64,000 nucleotides of DNA from Mantis religiosa (lineage: Eukaryota > Arthropoda > Insecta > Mantodea > Mantidae). The number at the start of each line of letters is the position of its first letter. Position 1 is the stretch's first letter. Below are positions 1 to 12,722 of the stretch, one piece after another. The notes under the pieces are model-generated. The model searched no databases and was not told the origin of the DNA. It was given only the letters and a program-made list of their open reading frames with translations. The position numbers and the translations under genes are program-made. The stretch lies in assembly GCA_030765055.1 (NCBI GenBank), contig JAUKNK010000326.1:616501-680500 (forward strand), written 5' to 3'.

Positions 1-2370
1 CTTGACTAGTGACTCAAAATGGTGTGAAAGTATTTAATGACAGTCGTGAAATCTGTTAGAATAGCACAAATCGGGTAAAATAGTATCAAAATACTACTGA
101 CATGTCGCGAGGTTTCCTAAAACGGTAAATAGAGGGTCAGAATACGCTATACAGTATCTAAATTCTCCCAAAATCTCCAACATACCGTACAGATATGCCC
201 TTGTTAAGGTGTGGATTAAGGCGTAAAGGTTAGTTTGGTGTTGGGGGTTTGTTCAGAAAACCTTGTCTCACAAAATTGGGAACTGAACATACCTTTGTTT
301 TTAAGGCTTGCTGTTGTAAAACTCACGAAATCTTTAATAAAATAGTTTCTTTTGTATTCTTTGTGTCCCAAAACGTTTCCCCAGAACAACCCATAGTGCA
401 TTTTTGGGTGAAATATAACGGTACTTCTACCAACAGATAGCTTACTTGCAAAGGTCATGAAAACATTTAGAGTAATTTTTACAAGATCAACAACGTCCTG
501 TATTGAATTTTCAATTTTCATCATGGCAAAATTGTAAAGAAAGAAGTCGTCTGCGTGAGGTCGCAAACGACACCCGCAATATATAAACGATAGCAGTTAT
601 AAATGACCGATACATTCAAGAATGTAACTATCCCAAATCCAGAAATTATTCTTACTTAAAAAGTTGACATTTTTGTGTAAAATGGGTCTAAAAATTTGAC
701 AGCAATGCCATAGGTTAAATATATTTGCACGACTAGAGGAATATATTGTAGGATTATCTGAAATCTGAAAGTCAATTTCGCTTCATTATAGATGACTTGT
801 TAATTATTTAACATAACTAATAGAACTAAGATATAGACAGAGTCCTACAGCACAAAGAATACAGATTTTTTAAAATATGTAACTTATGAGTATTATAATA
901 AAACTTTATGACATACTCTTAGCCTTTGATTTCTATTTAATAATCACTCTACAGCCTTAAAGTCCTAACCTAAACTTGAAGTAAATAGAGAGTAGCTCTT
1001 TGTGAAAAAATATACTGAAAAGTCAACAAAATTGTTATAAACTAAGATACACTTGTGACAATATACTACATACGATATCTTTCAGTTGTCTGAATTACTC
1101 ACACAATGCATTTGTTTTGGTCCACAAATAATGCAAAATGGAAACCTTTAAATGACCGTATTGTGCTGCCGACGGATGGCTCTGCATCTAGTATGCAATC
1201 CTGAGAAGAACACTTATAAACATTTACCTAGTTTTGTAACAAAATATAATTATGCTTGTTACATACAGCTTAAATTTGATTACTGCGATATCATATTCAT
1301 GAAAATTACTGAAGAATTTTGATAACAAATATGACAAAAATAATCCAAAATAAACATATTTCCGAACATCGTTTTTGTCTTGTATCTTTTAATAATGTCT
1401 GACTTTGATATTTGATTTGCCGTATTTTAGGCTCGCTCTTTATATACTGCGTGTCTTAGATCGCTAAGGTCATAACGTACGTTCCTCTGTAGTAATATCT
1501 CGTTTGTTTTTTAACACTAACTCTATAGAGATGGAAGATCTGTTAGTGTTGCCACAATCGAAATTGCGAATACATGCAAAATGAGAGCTACAATTTCGAG
1601 TATCTCCCAAACATGTAAGTACACCATCTACAGGAAATAGCAGTTGTTTATGTTATATAAATTGTCTGTGTCAACAAAATACTATATGTTTACTAAATCT
1701 GAATAACAAACAAATTGTATCCTCCAAATCTGTAGCTATGGTGTCACTTACTGACTTAAGTATAACACCCTATAAATACTAAATAATAAAATCAAAATAT
1801 TATTACAGAAAGAATCCGATATTGTTAAAACACATAATTTGTTGCAATTGTTACGTTTCCGAGATATTTTTCAATGTTTTGCTGATTTTACATCTTAACA
1901 GTTCTATGATCCGTTCTTGTGTTACTTGTAATCTAATGGTAATAACATTAAACATGTACAGCAAGACACAGCTACCCGCTTTTAGCTATTTAACTATCAC
2001 TTCACTCGCATGTAACTCGCATGTATATTCAATGGAATTCTATAAAAATATTATTGTAACACTTTATCTGAAACTTGAGGCAAATAGAGGAACAAGTCTT
2101 TGTAGAAAAGTGGGAGGAGAAATCAGTGTGAGTAATACAGTAAACTACTCCTGTAAACACTATATCGGAGACGTTGTGTTGATAATTTTAATTTTACTGA
2201 CGGTGTGTCTTTTGGTCAAAATCAATTTTTCATCTACTGCATTTTGCTGCACACAGATGGCACCACCTGTAATATGTTATCGCAGGGGAAGATGCTTAGC
2301 TTCGGGTATGATCTCTCATAATAGTTTGTAATTAATTTTTTAGATACACTTTAGTTTTGAATATTACAGA
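1..2370. repeat. Repeat modules A and B, copy 1 (non-coding)
   Basis: No gene is supported here. Positions 1-424 (module A) match 17,916-18,335 and 28,851-29,225. Positions 425-2,340 (module B) match about 20,020-21,740 and the split copy 34,815-36,249 plus 40,554-41,190. The open frames in this stretch are not kept in the other copies, so they are unlikely to code. Module A joins module B directly here, whereas the copy at 18 kb has about 1.7 kb between them. The function is unknown. Confidence 0.75.
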
Positions 2371-3545
2371 CCCACAACCGCGGGAGTCCAGGAAGGCAGT
2401 GCTCTGTCTTCGTTAATCTTTGCGGCCTACATGTCTGATTTCGCCCTAGAACCGCAGACTGTTACATTCCAATAGGCCGACGACGTCCTCATAATGGCGC
2501 GTATCGAAAACCTAAGATATTGTCATCCTCCGCTGCAGCGCCAGCTCCGAGCCATTGGCCGTTGGAATGAGAAGAGGAGGGTGGCCATTAGCACCGAGAA
2601 GAGCTCCTGGCTAATGTCCGAGCTGGGCCACCGGATTGGTCGCTGAGGTTGGGGCAGAGGCAGGTCCCCTGGATTCCCACTGCCAAATACCTCGGCGTCC
2701 TCCTCGATCGCGGTCTCACCTACAGCGCTCGCGTCCGGGTCAAAGCTGGACAACGGCATGCAGCACGCACGCAGTTGTACCCTATACTAAAATCCACCAT
2801 GCAAACGCACCTCAAGCTACGCCTGTATCGGGCGATTATGCCGCCCTTGATTCTGTGCGGCTGCGAAGTCTGGGGATCAGTGGCTCCGACCACTATTCGC
2901 AGATTACAGTACGTCCAGAACAGGGCACTGCGAATGATCTACGATAGTGGACGTAGATTCCCGTCCCACATCCTTCACACCTACTCCAGTGTCCCGTACA
3001 TTGTGGACGTGGTGCGGGAGAGATCCCGCACCATCTACAATAACCTAGAGTCCAATCGAAGTAACCTGGTGAATGCCCTTGGCCGATACGACCACAGGGT
3101 TGCTCGCCGCCGACCAAGCTACCGGTTGCCCAAAGATTCTTTGGGTAACCAGAATTGAACAGGGCCACTTCCCCTGACTTCAAACACCTAAGCCCAGAAA
3201 TGGGCTTGGTAAGTCCTATACCTAGACATTAGTTCCTTTCCCTCTAGCCTGTCAAGCGGCTGTGCTCAGATGCCTCCCAGGCAGGCGGAAGGGCACAGCC
3301 AGCACTGGGTGCACACCTCTGACGAGGCTATAGCACCCATCAAGGCTAGATATAGCACTGCCCAAGACAAACGCCTGTGACACATGACTTTCTTTATACT
3401 GCTCAGATAAAGCCGCACAAAGCGGCTAGGTGCTGAGAAACAAACACTCCGCCCAGGAAAACCTGGACGACTGGCCTCTTCTGCTGGTATACTGTAAAAA
3501 TCTTCTGGCTATATACAACCAGCCAGCACCACATGGCATGGCATG
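2371..3545 (+). mobile_element. LINE (Jockey/I-type) 3' fragment, copy 1, defective
   Basis: This is the 3' part of a non-LTR retrotransposon, inserted in module B. The frame from about 2,371 resembles reverse transcriptase palm sequence (EGSALSSLIFAAYMSDF), and the segment 2,649-3,158 codes the typical C-terminal part (KYLGVLLDRGLTY, later RRLQYVQNRALRMIYDS). It is dead: the catalytic YADD box is interrupted by TAG at 2,473-2,475, so it reads stop-A-D-D-V, and frames shift around 2,600-2,650. The GC-richer tail 3,159-3,545 is a probable 3' UTR and contains a short GCCGC/GCGGC hairpin motif near 3,411. The same family occurs at 10,990-12,722, where YADD is intact. The element is 5'-truncated, as is usual for LINE insertions. 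Confidence 0.85.
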
Positions 3546-4990
3546 GTTCTTTTATGGGTCCAATGCCAATTGCCACTTTACATTAAGTTATAATCAGAGT
3601 TTTGGTACTTTTATCCAGTTATAAATACAAACATTTATAAACAACTTTCGTTCTCACAAAAGTCAGATGAGGCATACGATTTAAACGTATATGACATTCG
3701 TTATGTGAGTAGATACTAGAGTTGACAAAAGCCATCTCACCCAGGTCTTCAGCATATTACGTATTATGTTTATTATGTATTATCTTTTGTAATAGTTCGA
3801 TCACATTACGATATTTATATTGGCATATCAACAAATTATGTTCTTGAATTCTGTAGTAGAAAATGTGAGAGCTTCATTTGCAAGTATTTCATATATTTTA
3901 TTCAAATTATAAACCTGAAAAATCTTTCTTTTAGTGTTTAACATTAAAGGTTTATGTTGACATGTTTCAAGAGTTTTTAATTCCCGCAAGGTGTTCAAGA
4001 TAAAGCATGTCTACAAAGTCCTCATTATTCTGAACGACTTCTATAACATTTGTTACCTGTAAGTCAATACTTATATACAACATTTTATATTAAATAAATG
4101 CAGATTGTGTTAAAACATTAATTTATATCAATTCTTTGATTTCATTGTCGAATTCTCAGATTTTCTTCTATTCTTTAAAAACCCAAGCTTCGTTCTCCTG
4201 TTACTCGTATTTCATGGCAATATCAACGAACTTGAAAGGCGGGATATAGCGAGCCGCTTTTTAACTAACACTTCGGTCTCCTGTATCATTCTTGTACATA
4301 CAACGAAATATGTAATTAAACTTTTTGCATAGACGTTTACATAAAGCTGTATCAAGTACAAAAGCAAGACTTTGTAGAGGAGTGGGTTAAGAAAGTTGTG
4401 TGAGCGTATTACATTAACCTAACCTCGTAAATATATAGTATATAGGACTGGTCATTTTAGATATATCAGCTGTACAGTACAACTAATCTTTCTGTTGACA
4501 AAGAATTGAATAGAAATCGATCATTTAACCGATCTCTCCTTGCTGTCCAGAGATGGCTCTGTATGCGATATATTATCACGTATTACAAGATATGTAATTG
4601 TTGGCCACGTTTGACAGTAAATTATAATTGTGTTGAGTAGTCAAAGGTTTCAGTTTGATGCTTTTTCTTCGAACAGAGTAAAAAGTATCTGGTGCTTCTA
4701 GTTAGACAATAACAAAGGAAGAAACAATAGTCTCTGAGAGGAGAAGTATCCTAAACCTAGTATAAGTTTAAGACTTTCAACTGCTTTTCTTATGGGTACA
4801 TTGTCGCTTCGAAGTCGTTATACTTTTTGATGCTTGTATCCAATTATAATAAATGAAGTACTTTGAAAATCCGTAATAGAAAAATGTTCATTATAAAGAA
4901 GTTTTCTAATGACACTCCCGGATGTATTTGTCTTTTGTTATGAAAGTAGATTGAACTCCTCCAGATCATCCTGACAAAGAGATTATTCAT
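3546..4990. repeat. Repeat modules C, D1 and D2, copy 1
   Basis: No gene is seen. Positions 3,546-3,765 (C) match 21,860-22,009, about 41,370-41,520 and 48,000-48,200. Positions 3,785-4,010 (D1) match 25,785-26,040, 42,950-43,170 and 49,555-49,770. Positions 4,010-4,990 (D2) match segments near 15.2, 26.0, 31.4, 43.6 and 50.1 kb. The roughly 1.4-kb module E that separates C from D1 in three other copies is missing here. Confidence 0.75.
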
Positions 4991-6930
4991 TTAGACATTG
5001 GTTTTTGAACAGAGTCTTCAATTGGTTAGGAGAGATAAGCATTGATACGGCGTACTATGTACCGTTGTATTTCGCTGCTGGAAACAACAGCAATATGTGG
5101 AGCAATAAGAATCACGTTCTTGAATAGTTTCAATAAATAAATTCGGTATTTTAGCAACCGAAACTCCACGTGAGTTATTGCAACAAGTACTTCGTTCAAG
5201 TATCAGAAAAATGTCCCCCAGTTTACGTCGTCATACCCGCACATACACGTTACAGCTGTACAAGGTGGAAAATATTTCTAAAATAAAGTTATCAGTAAAC
5301 AAAAGACTGTCTCATAGTAGGACGGAATACAGGAAATATTATTTATTTACGTGAACATCTTGTGTACTGAAGAAGAAATATTTATTCTTTAAACTTTGAA
5401 TAGAATTTCAAACACGTAATTCATATTAAAGTACAGGTTGGTCTGTTATTTCTATTGCAATATGCCTTCAGTAATAAAATCCTAAATTAAATAAAACCTA
5501 AAACATTTAACGAACAAATCAATAAGACAAACATGCTCTTGTATAACTACCCTCATCAGTTAATTTGACATGGATGAGCACTGAAAATTATTAGGAAAGT
5601 TAAATATAAATATCTCAATCTACTAATATTTTCTCAAACATTATTTGAACTCTACTAAATACAAAAAAGCAGAAAATATTGAATAAAATTCGAGACGATG
5701 TATGTAACTCTAGATTAATTCAGGCACCCAAGAAGGATAAACAACTTTCTACACGCGTAATTAACAAAGGCTATTATATAGTAAGGTTGTAAAACAGATT
5801 TTAAACAAGTGAAAACAAAAACATTGGATTAATCTTGCACACTCATAAATAATTTCAGTATCTATTTATAAAAACTGAGTAACCGGAAATCATTTATAGA
5901 AAATACGTAAATTACCGAAATAGCTATACGGGAATAAGTTGAAAATTAATAAATTGCTATACCAAATAGCATGGAGCTACTTTGAAGAAAGCAAAGATGT
6001 AATGAATAAGCAGTTAACGCGGTGTGAGGGTGGAATATATTCCTAAAAAAAAGAAAAAACAAGAGAAATAGATGACTGTTGTTAGAAATTGAGTATTATC
6101 AACAATAAACTACACTAAGTAAATAACTCTCAAAAGGAATATCTGAAGTAAATAATCACAATCTATCTACTAAATTAAAATAACTAGAGTAGAGAGTGTA
6201 ACAACATTAAATAATACATTGTATTCAAAGGTATTTGAAAAACTGTTAAACCATACGAAAGAAAATAACATTTAACACAACAAACCTTCTCTTTCCTATC
6301 CTATCTTCATAAAATCAGAAACCAGTTACAATAGTACCAAGCTAACAACTAAAATTTAGGATAACATTTCCATGTTAAGGTTCATGAACCATAAACCCGA
6401 AAAAATAAGTAGAGGAAGTTAGTACTCTAATGCATGCAACCGGGAAGTACTGAAACAACAAATAACATACTCAAAAGGAACAATTATTACAAGGCATTAA
6501 CAAAGATATCTGTCAAGTATCATCACTTCATTAACTGTAGAAGCAGGATGAATTAACAAAACACAATCTGTTGTACTATAATTGGTACAGCAATATTAAA
6601 ACTACATTTAGTAAAGGAAGTCCAAACGTAAACAAAACCCTTTTGACGTGAGCGATGTAATACAGGAAGTGGATGCGTGCCAGTAGAATTAAATGATCTA
6701 TAGCTTGTCTTGAAAAAGAACCAACAATTATGTCCCTCATACATTAAGAAAAACATAGTAATCATTTCCTTTAAATGTATTTTCAAACCAAAGAACATCC
6801 AAATTTCCATTCCACTCTCATTAAATCTTTCACAAGAAATCAAATTCCAGAAATGCAAACACTCTAAACTACGTAATACAGAAACTTGTTTTGTCACCAA
6901 GTGTGAACGAGTTCTTTTTTAAATCCAATG
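4991..6930. other. AT-rich stretch with no recognisable gene
   Basis: I see only AT-rich sequence with short, unconvincing frames and no clear match to the repeat modules. The longest frame (minus strand, 6,553-6,900) shows no motif and no coding-like composition. Confidence 0.5.
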
Positions 6931-7330
6931 AAGTTTAATTAATGGAAATTAATTATTCTTTCACACTGGCCGTGTGTAGGCTAAATTGTGGAAACGCAGA
7001 GTCAGACTGAAAAATTCAATGCCATAGCCGGGATTTGAACCACGGATCTTCTGGTTTCCGTCCAGCCACACTAACATGTAGTAAGTCGCCATTAAGGTAG
7101 TTGTCTCATGTGTTTATGAGAACTCCTAAGTGGTTTACCGGGAAAATACGAGCCAGTTGGAGAATTTAATGTCATATCGGCACGTTGGCCATAGTAGCAC
7201 AATGGTAGTGCGGCTGGACGGAAACCAGAAGATCCGTGGTTCAAATCCCGGCTATAGCATTGAATTTTTCAGTCTGACTCTACGTTTACCCAATGAAGTT
7301 TGTTTAACGAAGTAAGGCTTCAATTGGTAA
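6931..7330. repeat. Head-to-head pair of tRNA-like elements (foldback)
   Basis: A minus-strand partial copy (tRNA-like part 7,021-7,073) faces a plus-strand copy (7,188-7,258). The outer flanks, which read TTCAATGCCATAG on the left and the reverse complement on the right, pair as an inverted repeat. The sequence between the two copies belongs to the same repeat unit. The arrangement resembles the palindrome at 27,868-28,238. Confidence 0.8.
7188..7258 (+). repeat. tRNA-like sequence (SINE-type head)
   Basis: This 71-nt sequence has a 7-bp acceptor-like stem (one mismatch in this copy), a D-arm-like GCAC/GTGC stem and an anticodon-like stem CTGG/CCAG with a 7-nt loop. It has B-box-like GGTTCAAATCC and A-box-like TAGCACAATGGTAGTGC, the two parts of an RNA polymerase III promoter. 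The T-stem has mismatches and the base before the anticodon is C instead of the usual U. I therefore call it a tRNA-derived repeat rather than a working tRNA gene. Copies lie at 27,317-27,387, 27,632-27,702, 27,946-28,001 and 28,090-28,160. Confidence 0.75.
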
Positions 7331-7900
7331 AGGTAAAAATGATAACTAAATATTACATTGAAGTATAAGACATCAAGTAAGGTATAAATAAGTTCATAAC
7401 TTACCAAGGTCAGACAGAAACACCTTCCTCACACGGGATATTGTACACAACTCCCCGCGACTCTCATTTCAGTACAATGCTAAGACAAGACTTAGACATC
7501 CGGCCAATCAGGAACCGTGAGCAAGCAGCTGAGTTCAGCCACACCAGAGACAGGAGACAACTGGATAACAAACGAAACATCGTTAAGGGGCAAACGGCGT
7601 ATACTGGATAACCTCGTAACTGAAACAGCACATGAGGTCTCCCAAAACGGGGGAACGATTAAGTGCAGCTGCCCACAACTGAAGGGGCAACACATTCCAA
7701 ATTTCCAATATTTTCAAACACCCCAGCAGAACATGGAACTACTAGCTCATTTCCAGGTTAAGCCGCAAGGCGGCTAGGTGCTGCGGCATAAGACACCCGG
7801 ACGGGGAAAATGAAAAATAGCCCCGCCCGACTAGGACTACCTCTGAACCACTGGACCTCTCGTTTCATAGGTCCACTGTGAATTTGTCGTCTTAAATCCA
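7331..7900. mobile_element. GC-richer insertion, probable retroelement fragment
   Basis: Composition changes abruptly to GC-richer sequence. A hairpin motif near 7,761-7,783 (GCCGCAAGGCGGCTAGGTGCTG without its first bases) is shared with the 3' part of the LINE at 3,411-3,435, which suggests a related 3' end. A frame at 7,517-7,777 (+) shows no domain I recognise. I cannot assign the family. Confidence 0.4.
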
Positions 7901-10900
7901 TAACAAGGGTTTTGGTAATCACCTTCAATTGTAATTAACGTCATTTCTGTAAAGGCGCTTTCCTTATCTCACAAACGCCATACTAGTACACAATTTAAGC
8001 GTCCAAGGCGGTATACTGGATTTAGAAACAAACGTCCTAGAAGAAAGGGTTACGGAAGATTCTCTAATTAATCCGTGTTTTCACCAATTTTCAATATCCG
8101 CATATGTATATTGCGATCTTTCTGTACCACATGCTGCAACCTATTCAAAAACTGGTTGTCAAGAGTTCACGTTTTCCCAAATTTTGTTTCGCTAGGGTCT
8201 AGCCATTTGGAATGAAATGCAATACTTGAGTAACTTTCATGATAAATATAACAAATAACGATAGACAGTTTGCAAGAGATGCCCTCACAAATTTCTTCAG
8301 TTGCGGGGAGTTTTGTAAAAGGAGCAAACCGTAAGAGAGAAAATCTTAATGCAAAACTTATGGTTTGTTGAACCGTACAATTTATATAAATATCTTCTTT
8401 GTGGAGCCAACCATATCCTATATGTCGCATAACAATTGCCAGAATTTTCCAAAACTTATATACCTCTCTAATGTTAAATCATTGTTTACATTTTGTCTAT
8501 TAGTCATGTAAGGAGAACAGAATTTCAACATCCATCACATAGCGACCAGCTGTTGAAACAGTTGACTGTCACTTAAAGAGTGCGTACAAACAAATATAGC
8601 AATAATCTCTCTTAACAATTAGGAGGTAGAGTATTATAATAGTTTAAATAATAAAGAAGGACATGTGACGTCATTTTAAGCTTCTCACTCACACGATATT
8701 CTTCAGGACTGGCTTCTAAGGAGTTTACCCCTTTTACTCCAAATATGGAAATTCATTCACTGGTTTTTGGTGTTTTATGCATATTAGCTGTAAGTTTCTT
8801 GTATATCAACAATACAAGATTTTATGTGTCTGGGTGACAGGTAAACTGGTAAAACAACTCGAAACACTTGATCAATGTACTGCATGTTTAATATAGCTGC
8901 TTGACAAATAATGTATCTGGAATTTTCTGAAAACGGCGTATGAAGTTCTCTTCATTCTAAATGACTTATGTATATCTTTAAGACTAACATGCTGATTACA
9001 CAAAAATACGGAGTATATGTCAAATAGTATCGGTCATTTACGATTTGCCAAATATTCGTCCTCCTTGGTTTAGATTTTCTAAAGTTTTACGTCTTTAATG
9101 CGGTAAGTTCCATTCTTGTGTTACTCGTAGTTTAACGGAAATAGCATGGAACATGAAAGGCTACATCTCTGTTTTTATTTTTTAGCTTCAGTTAGATTTC
9201 ATCGTTCATATGTGACATTTGCTATATGTGTACATAATAATTCCCCATATATTATTTACTTATATAGTTTAGTGTTCATCTATATTTACACGTTATGTCA
9301 ATGCTATGTCATTTTACTACTTTTTCTAGCATATAATTTAACAAAAGCAAACAGCTATTGTCTTCCACTCAAATATTTTATATAAAATAGTTTATGTTTC
9401 CATTTGAATATTTCATAGAAATGAAGATGAAACGAGCTTCCTTTATACAAGAAAATCCTTTAATAGAAAGGGGAAAATAGGCACAAATATTGCACCAAAA
9501 TCTTTTACCTTTTACCAGCTTTACATATGTCCTGACAAGTTGTGTTATTTTATATCTTGTGACACCTTGTGACGTCTTATATCATAAATGTGATTTGCTG
9601 ACACATAGAAGTGACAGAATTGGCGACATAGTACACAAATGTGACGTCATGATATCAAAATATAAGAGTAAGAGTGGTGGATGTTTCTAAGTAGCTTAAA
9701 CAAGGACGGATAAGGGTAGCTGCACACTCATGAAACATGACTGTACCTCATACTCTAGAACTTTTTACCACCAATTCGGGCACGATTGTATGCTACCATG
9801 AAAATAAATTAGAACAACAGTAATAGCCCAAAGTATCTTCAATGAACTCCAAAATATTTTAACAATAGCTTCCACGATATCTAGATTATTGAAAATAGCT
9901 CTAAAAGTGGAGCAGATTTCTCTACAAATACTTGATATACCCGCATAGTGATTCTAAATGTATTGACAGTAATACCAAATACTTCTGAAGGTTCCCAAAG
10001 TAGTTGTAAAAGCGCTCTGATCAGTCAATAAGGTGAAGACTTTCCTTAAATTGCGTAATATATCATCAAAATACTCAAAAATGTCCCATAATTCACATAC
10101 CATGGATGTAGGCACTCAAAATGTGTAAACTCCATACCAAACATTTACAAATTACGGAGAAATATCCAAAATTAGATATGTATTACAAAGTCTAATTTGT
10201 AAGTTCCATTTATTCAATGTATCTGCATGTCTTTCTGCTACTTCTGTGTGATTTACTGTATCTGGTAAATCATTACATGTGTATGGACAAATCTTATTAA
10301 CGAAACATGTGGATCCCTTTAAAATGGTTAATTTATGCTAATTATTATGTCAATTATTTCAGAGATATTTGCTGTTGTTTCCAATTTTTTAATGTCTTTG
10401 AACATTTAAAATTTTAAGACACGTTACTCCTAACTTCATGGTAATAACAATGTTCTTGAAAGGCAGGATGTAGCAATCCACTGTTAACTATCCCTTCAGT
10501 CTCTTGTATCCATCTTGTATAAAACTATATGTGTAATGTAGCTGTCAGCTATTATCTTCAACTTGGGGCAACTAGAAAAGTTAGTTTTGTAGTAGAGTGG
10601 TTTGAGAAAGCAGTGTGAATGTAGTATATTAACCTGCTCTTGTACACTTTTATATATAAGACACCTTTGTTAGTTATGTTGATTGTCCATCACAAGAAAT
10701 TCTGTAAGTTACCAAACATTGGAAGATCCAATACTCTTGCCGACCGCTCATTGCTGATTGCTGGCCAGAGATGGCACCACATGTAATATATTACAGTAGT
10801 ATAGATAATTTTTAATTGATTACAAAGTTTAATAAAAAATTGTAATTATGTTGTTTATATGCATTTAGATTTTGTTTATGTTACGTTTGGTAAGATTTAG

Positions 10901-10989
10901 AAGAGGCTTGAGTGTAGACACAAAAATTTGGAATTGTCAAATAATTATATCTGAGAAGGAAAGTCATCTCTAACTCTGTCCAGTACCTA
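7901..10989. other. AT-rich non-coding stretch with a diverged D2-like segment
   Basis: I see no supported gene. About 10,200-10,860 resembles module D2 at clearly lower identity; it keeps the order of motifs such as the 'cttgaaaggc' and 'gtgtgaatgtag' segments. The small frames at 9,146-9,690 are AT-rich, have no recognisable motifs and are probably chance. Confidence 0.5.
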
Positions 10990-12722
10990 GGAGTTCAAAT
11001 CTCGCCGCGCACGGGCCGAGAGGCCTAACTTTCCCTCCAGCCCACGGCAGGCCGGATGTCATCGGCATCATGATCACAAAGAACTTTCCATTTCACCTAG
11101 ACCTCTCGGCGGTGAATGAACTGGACTCCGACAACGATCCTGTCACGGTCGATACCGACGTCACCATTCCAGTTCTGTTAAACTCAGACTAGGAACTTGA
11201 GGTCGCCTGGGATGCAGCCATCCTCAAACTCAACCAAACCATCCACCCTCGTTCACGCATCGACGATGTCGTGGCGCTGGAGGCAGCGGCGATGAGTTTC
11301 CACCCAACAAGTCCGTCAAGCGGTGAGCGCACACACTCACCGTATCCCAAACAACACACTTAAACCTCTGTCCATTCCAAACGAGATTCGGCAACTGTTA
11401 AATTCCAAGGCAGCTGTTCGGAAGCTAAGGCAGCGTTTCCGTCATCCCAGGATAGAGGCAATTTACCAGCGGTTCAAATCCCTGGCAAGACGGCTGCTCC
11501 GTGCCCACCATAAGGGGGCCTGGGAGAACACCTTCAGAAACGTTTACCTCCAGGAAAAGCACCCCTGGAGGATCATCTAGTCTCTCAGGAGGGACAAAAT
11601 TCTTTACCAGCATCCGCTGCATGGCACTCGCAGGAGACTTGTTTACAAGCGCCAAGATGAGGCTACAGCTTTCGCGGATCATTTGGAAAGTCAATTCGAG
11701 CCGAGGGAGAACCCCCAGGACGAAGACTTCACTGACCTCGTGGATGCTTCTGTGGAAGACCTCTATGAGGAGCCACAGCGGCGCCATGAGGCGATTTATA
11801 TCCCAATGGTCACCCCAAGGGTGGTGACTGCTGAAATCCACAAATTGATACCGAATAAATCCTCTAGACAAGATGGCGTTAGCGCTCTCATGCTCCAGCA
11901 CCTTCCTAAAAGGGCCGTCATCCATTTGACGCGTATGATCAATGCGTGCCTCCACCTTCGACACTTTACGGCTTGCTGGAAAGAGGCGAGAGTGGTGTGC
12001 ATCCTGAAGCCCGGCAAGGATCCGGTCTTTCTGTCTAGCTTTCCGGTTTTCTCCCAACCATCTCAAAACTATTCGAGCGGTTGCTCTTATCCCTCCTGAC
12101 CGCTCCTTTCGAGGAAAGGCAGCTACTAACCGATCACCAGTTTGGTTTTCGTCATGGACAGTCGCGTTGCTGCTAGACGTAGAGAAAGCCTTTGGCACTA
12201 CATGGCACCAAGGCCTACTGTACAAACTCAGGGAGGAAGACGTACCTCCTCCCTATCTCGCCCTGATTAGCGGTTTCCTCAGAGACCACACGTTCAGAGT
12301 GAGAGTGCAAGGACGGCTGTCATCTATCAAACCCATAGCCGCGGGACTCCTGGAAGGCAGTGTACTTTCCCCGTTAATCTTTGCGGCCTACATGTCTGAC
12401 TTCCCCTTAGAACCACAGACTGTTACGTGCCAATATGCCGATGACGTCCTCATAATGGCACGCAACAAAAACCTATTATATTGTCATCCTCCACTGCAGC
12501 GCCAGCTCCGAGCCATTGGCCGTTGGAGCGAAAAGTGTAGCATGGCCATTAGCCCCGAGAAGAGCTCCACTTTTATCCTGGCTAAGGTCCGAGCTAGGTG
12601 AACGGATTGGTCGCTGAGGTTGAGGCAGAGGCAAATCCCCTGGGTTCCCTCTGTCAAATACCTTGGCGTCCTCCTCCATGGCCGCCTCACCTACATACCT
12701 CACGTCCGTGTCTAAGCCGGAA
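10990..12722 (+). mobile_element. LINE (Jockey/I-type), copy 2, 5'-truncated and frameshifted
   Basis: The insert begins in the end of an apurinic-type endonuclease (VIGIMITKNFPFHLDLSAVN, then NELDSDNDPV). The usual SDH motif reads S-D-N here, so the catalytic histidine is replaced. Reverse transcriptase follows in shifted frames: 11,323-11,580 and 11,683-12,099 (thumb and finger region, HKLIPNKSSRQDGVSALML), then 12,167-12,601 with LLDVEKAFGTTWHQGL, EGSVLSPLIFAAYMSDF and an intact QYADDVLIMA box. The first catalytic aspartate region reads AFG where AFD is usual. Several stops and frameshifts make it non-functional. The 3' end breaks off near 12,722 before the C-terminal part that copy 1 retains. 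Confidence 0.9.

Noticed and set aside
1822..2331. A 169-codon plus-strand frame in module B
   Set aside because: The sister copies near 21.3 and 40.8 kb carry stops and shifts in this frame and it has no motif.
6553..6900. A 115-codon minus-strand frame
   Set aside because: Low-complexity AT-rich composition with no domain and no support from context.
7188..7258. A working tRNA gene (anticodon position GGA)
   Set aside because: T-stem mismatches, no T before the anticodon, no long variable arm as tRNA-Ser would need, and several identical repeats in inverted pairs all favour a tRNA-derived repeat.
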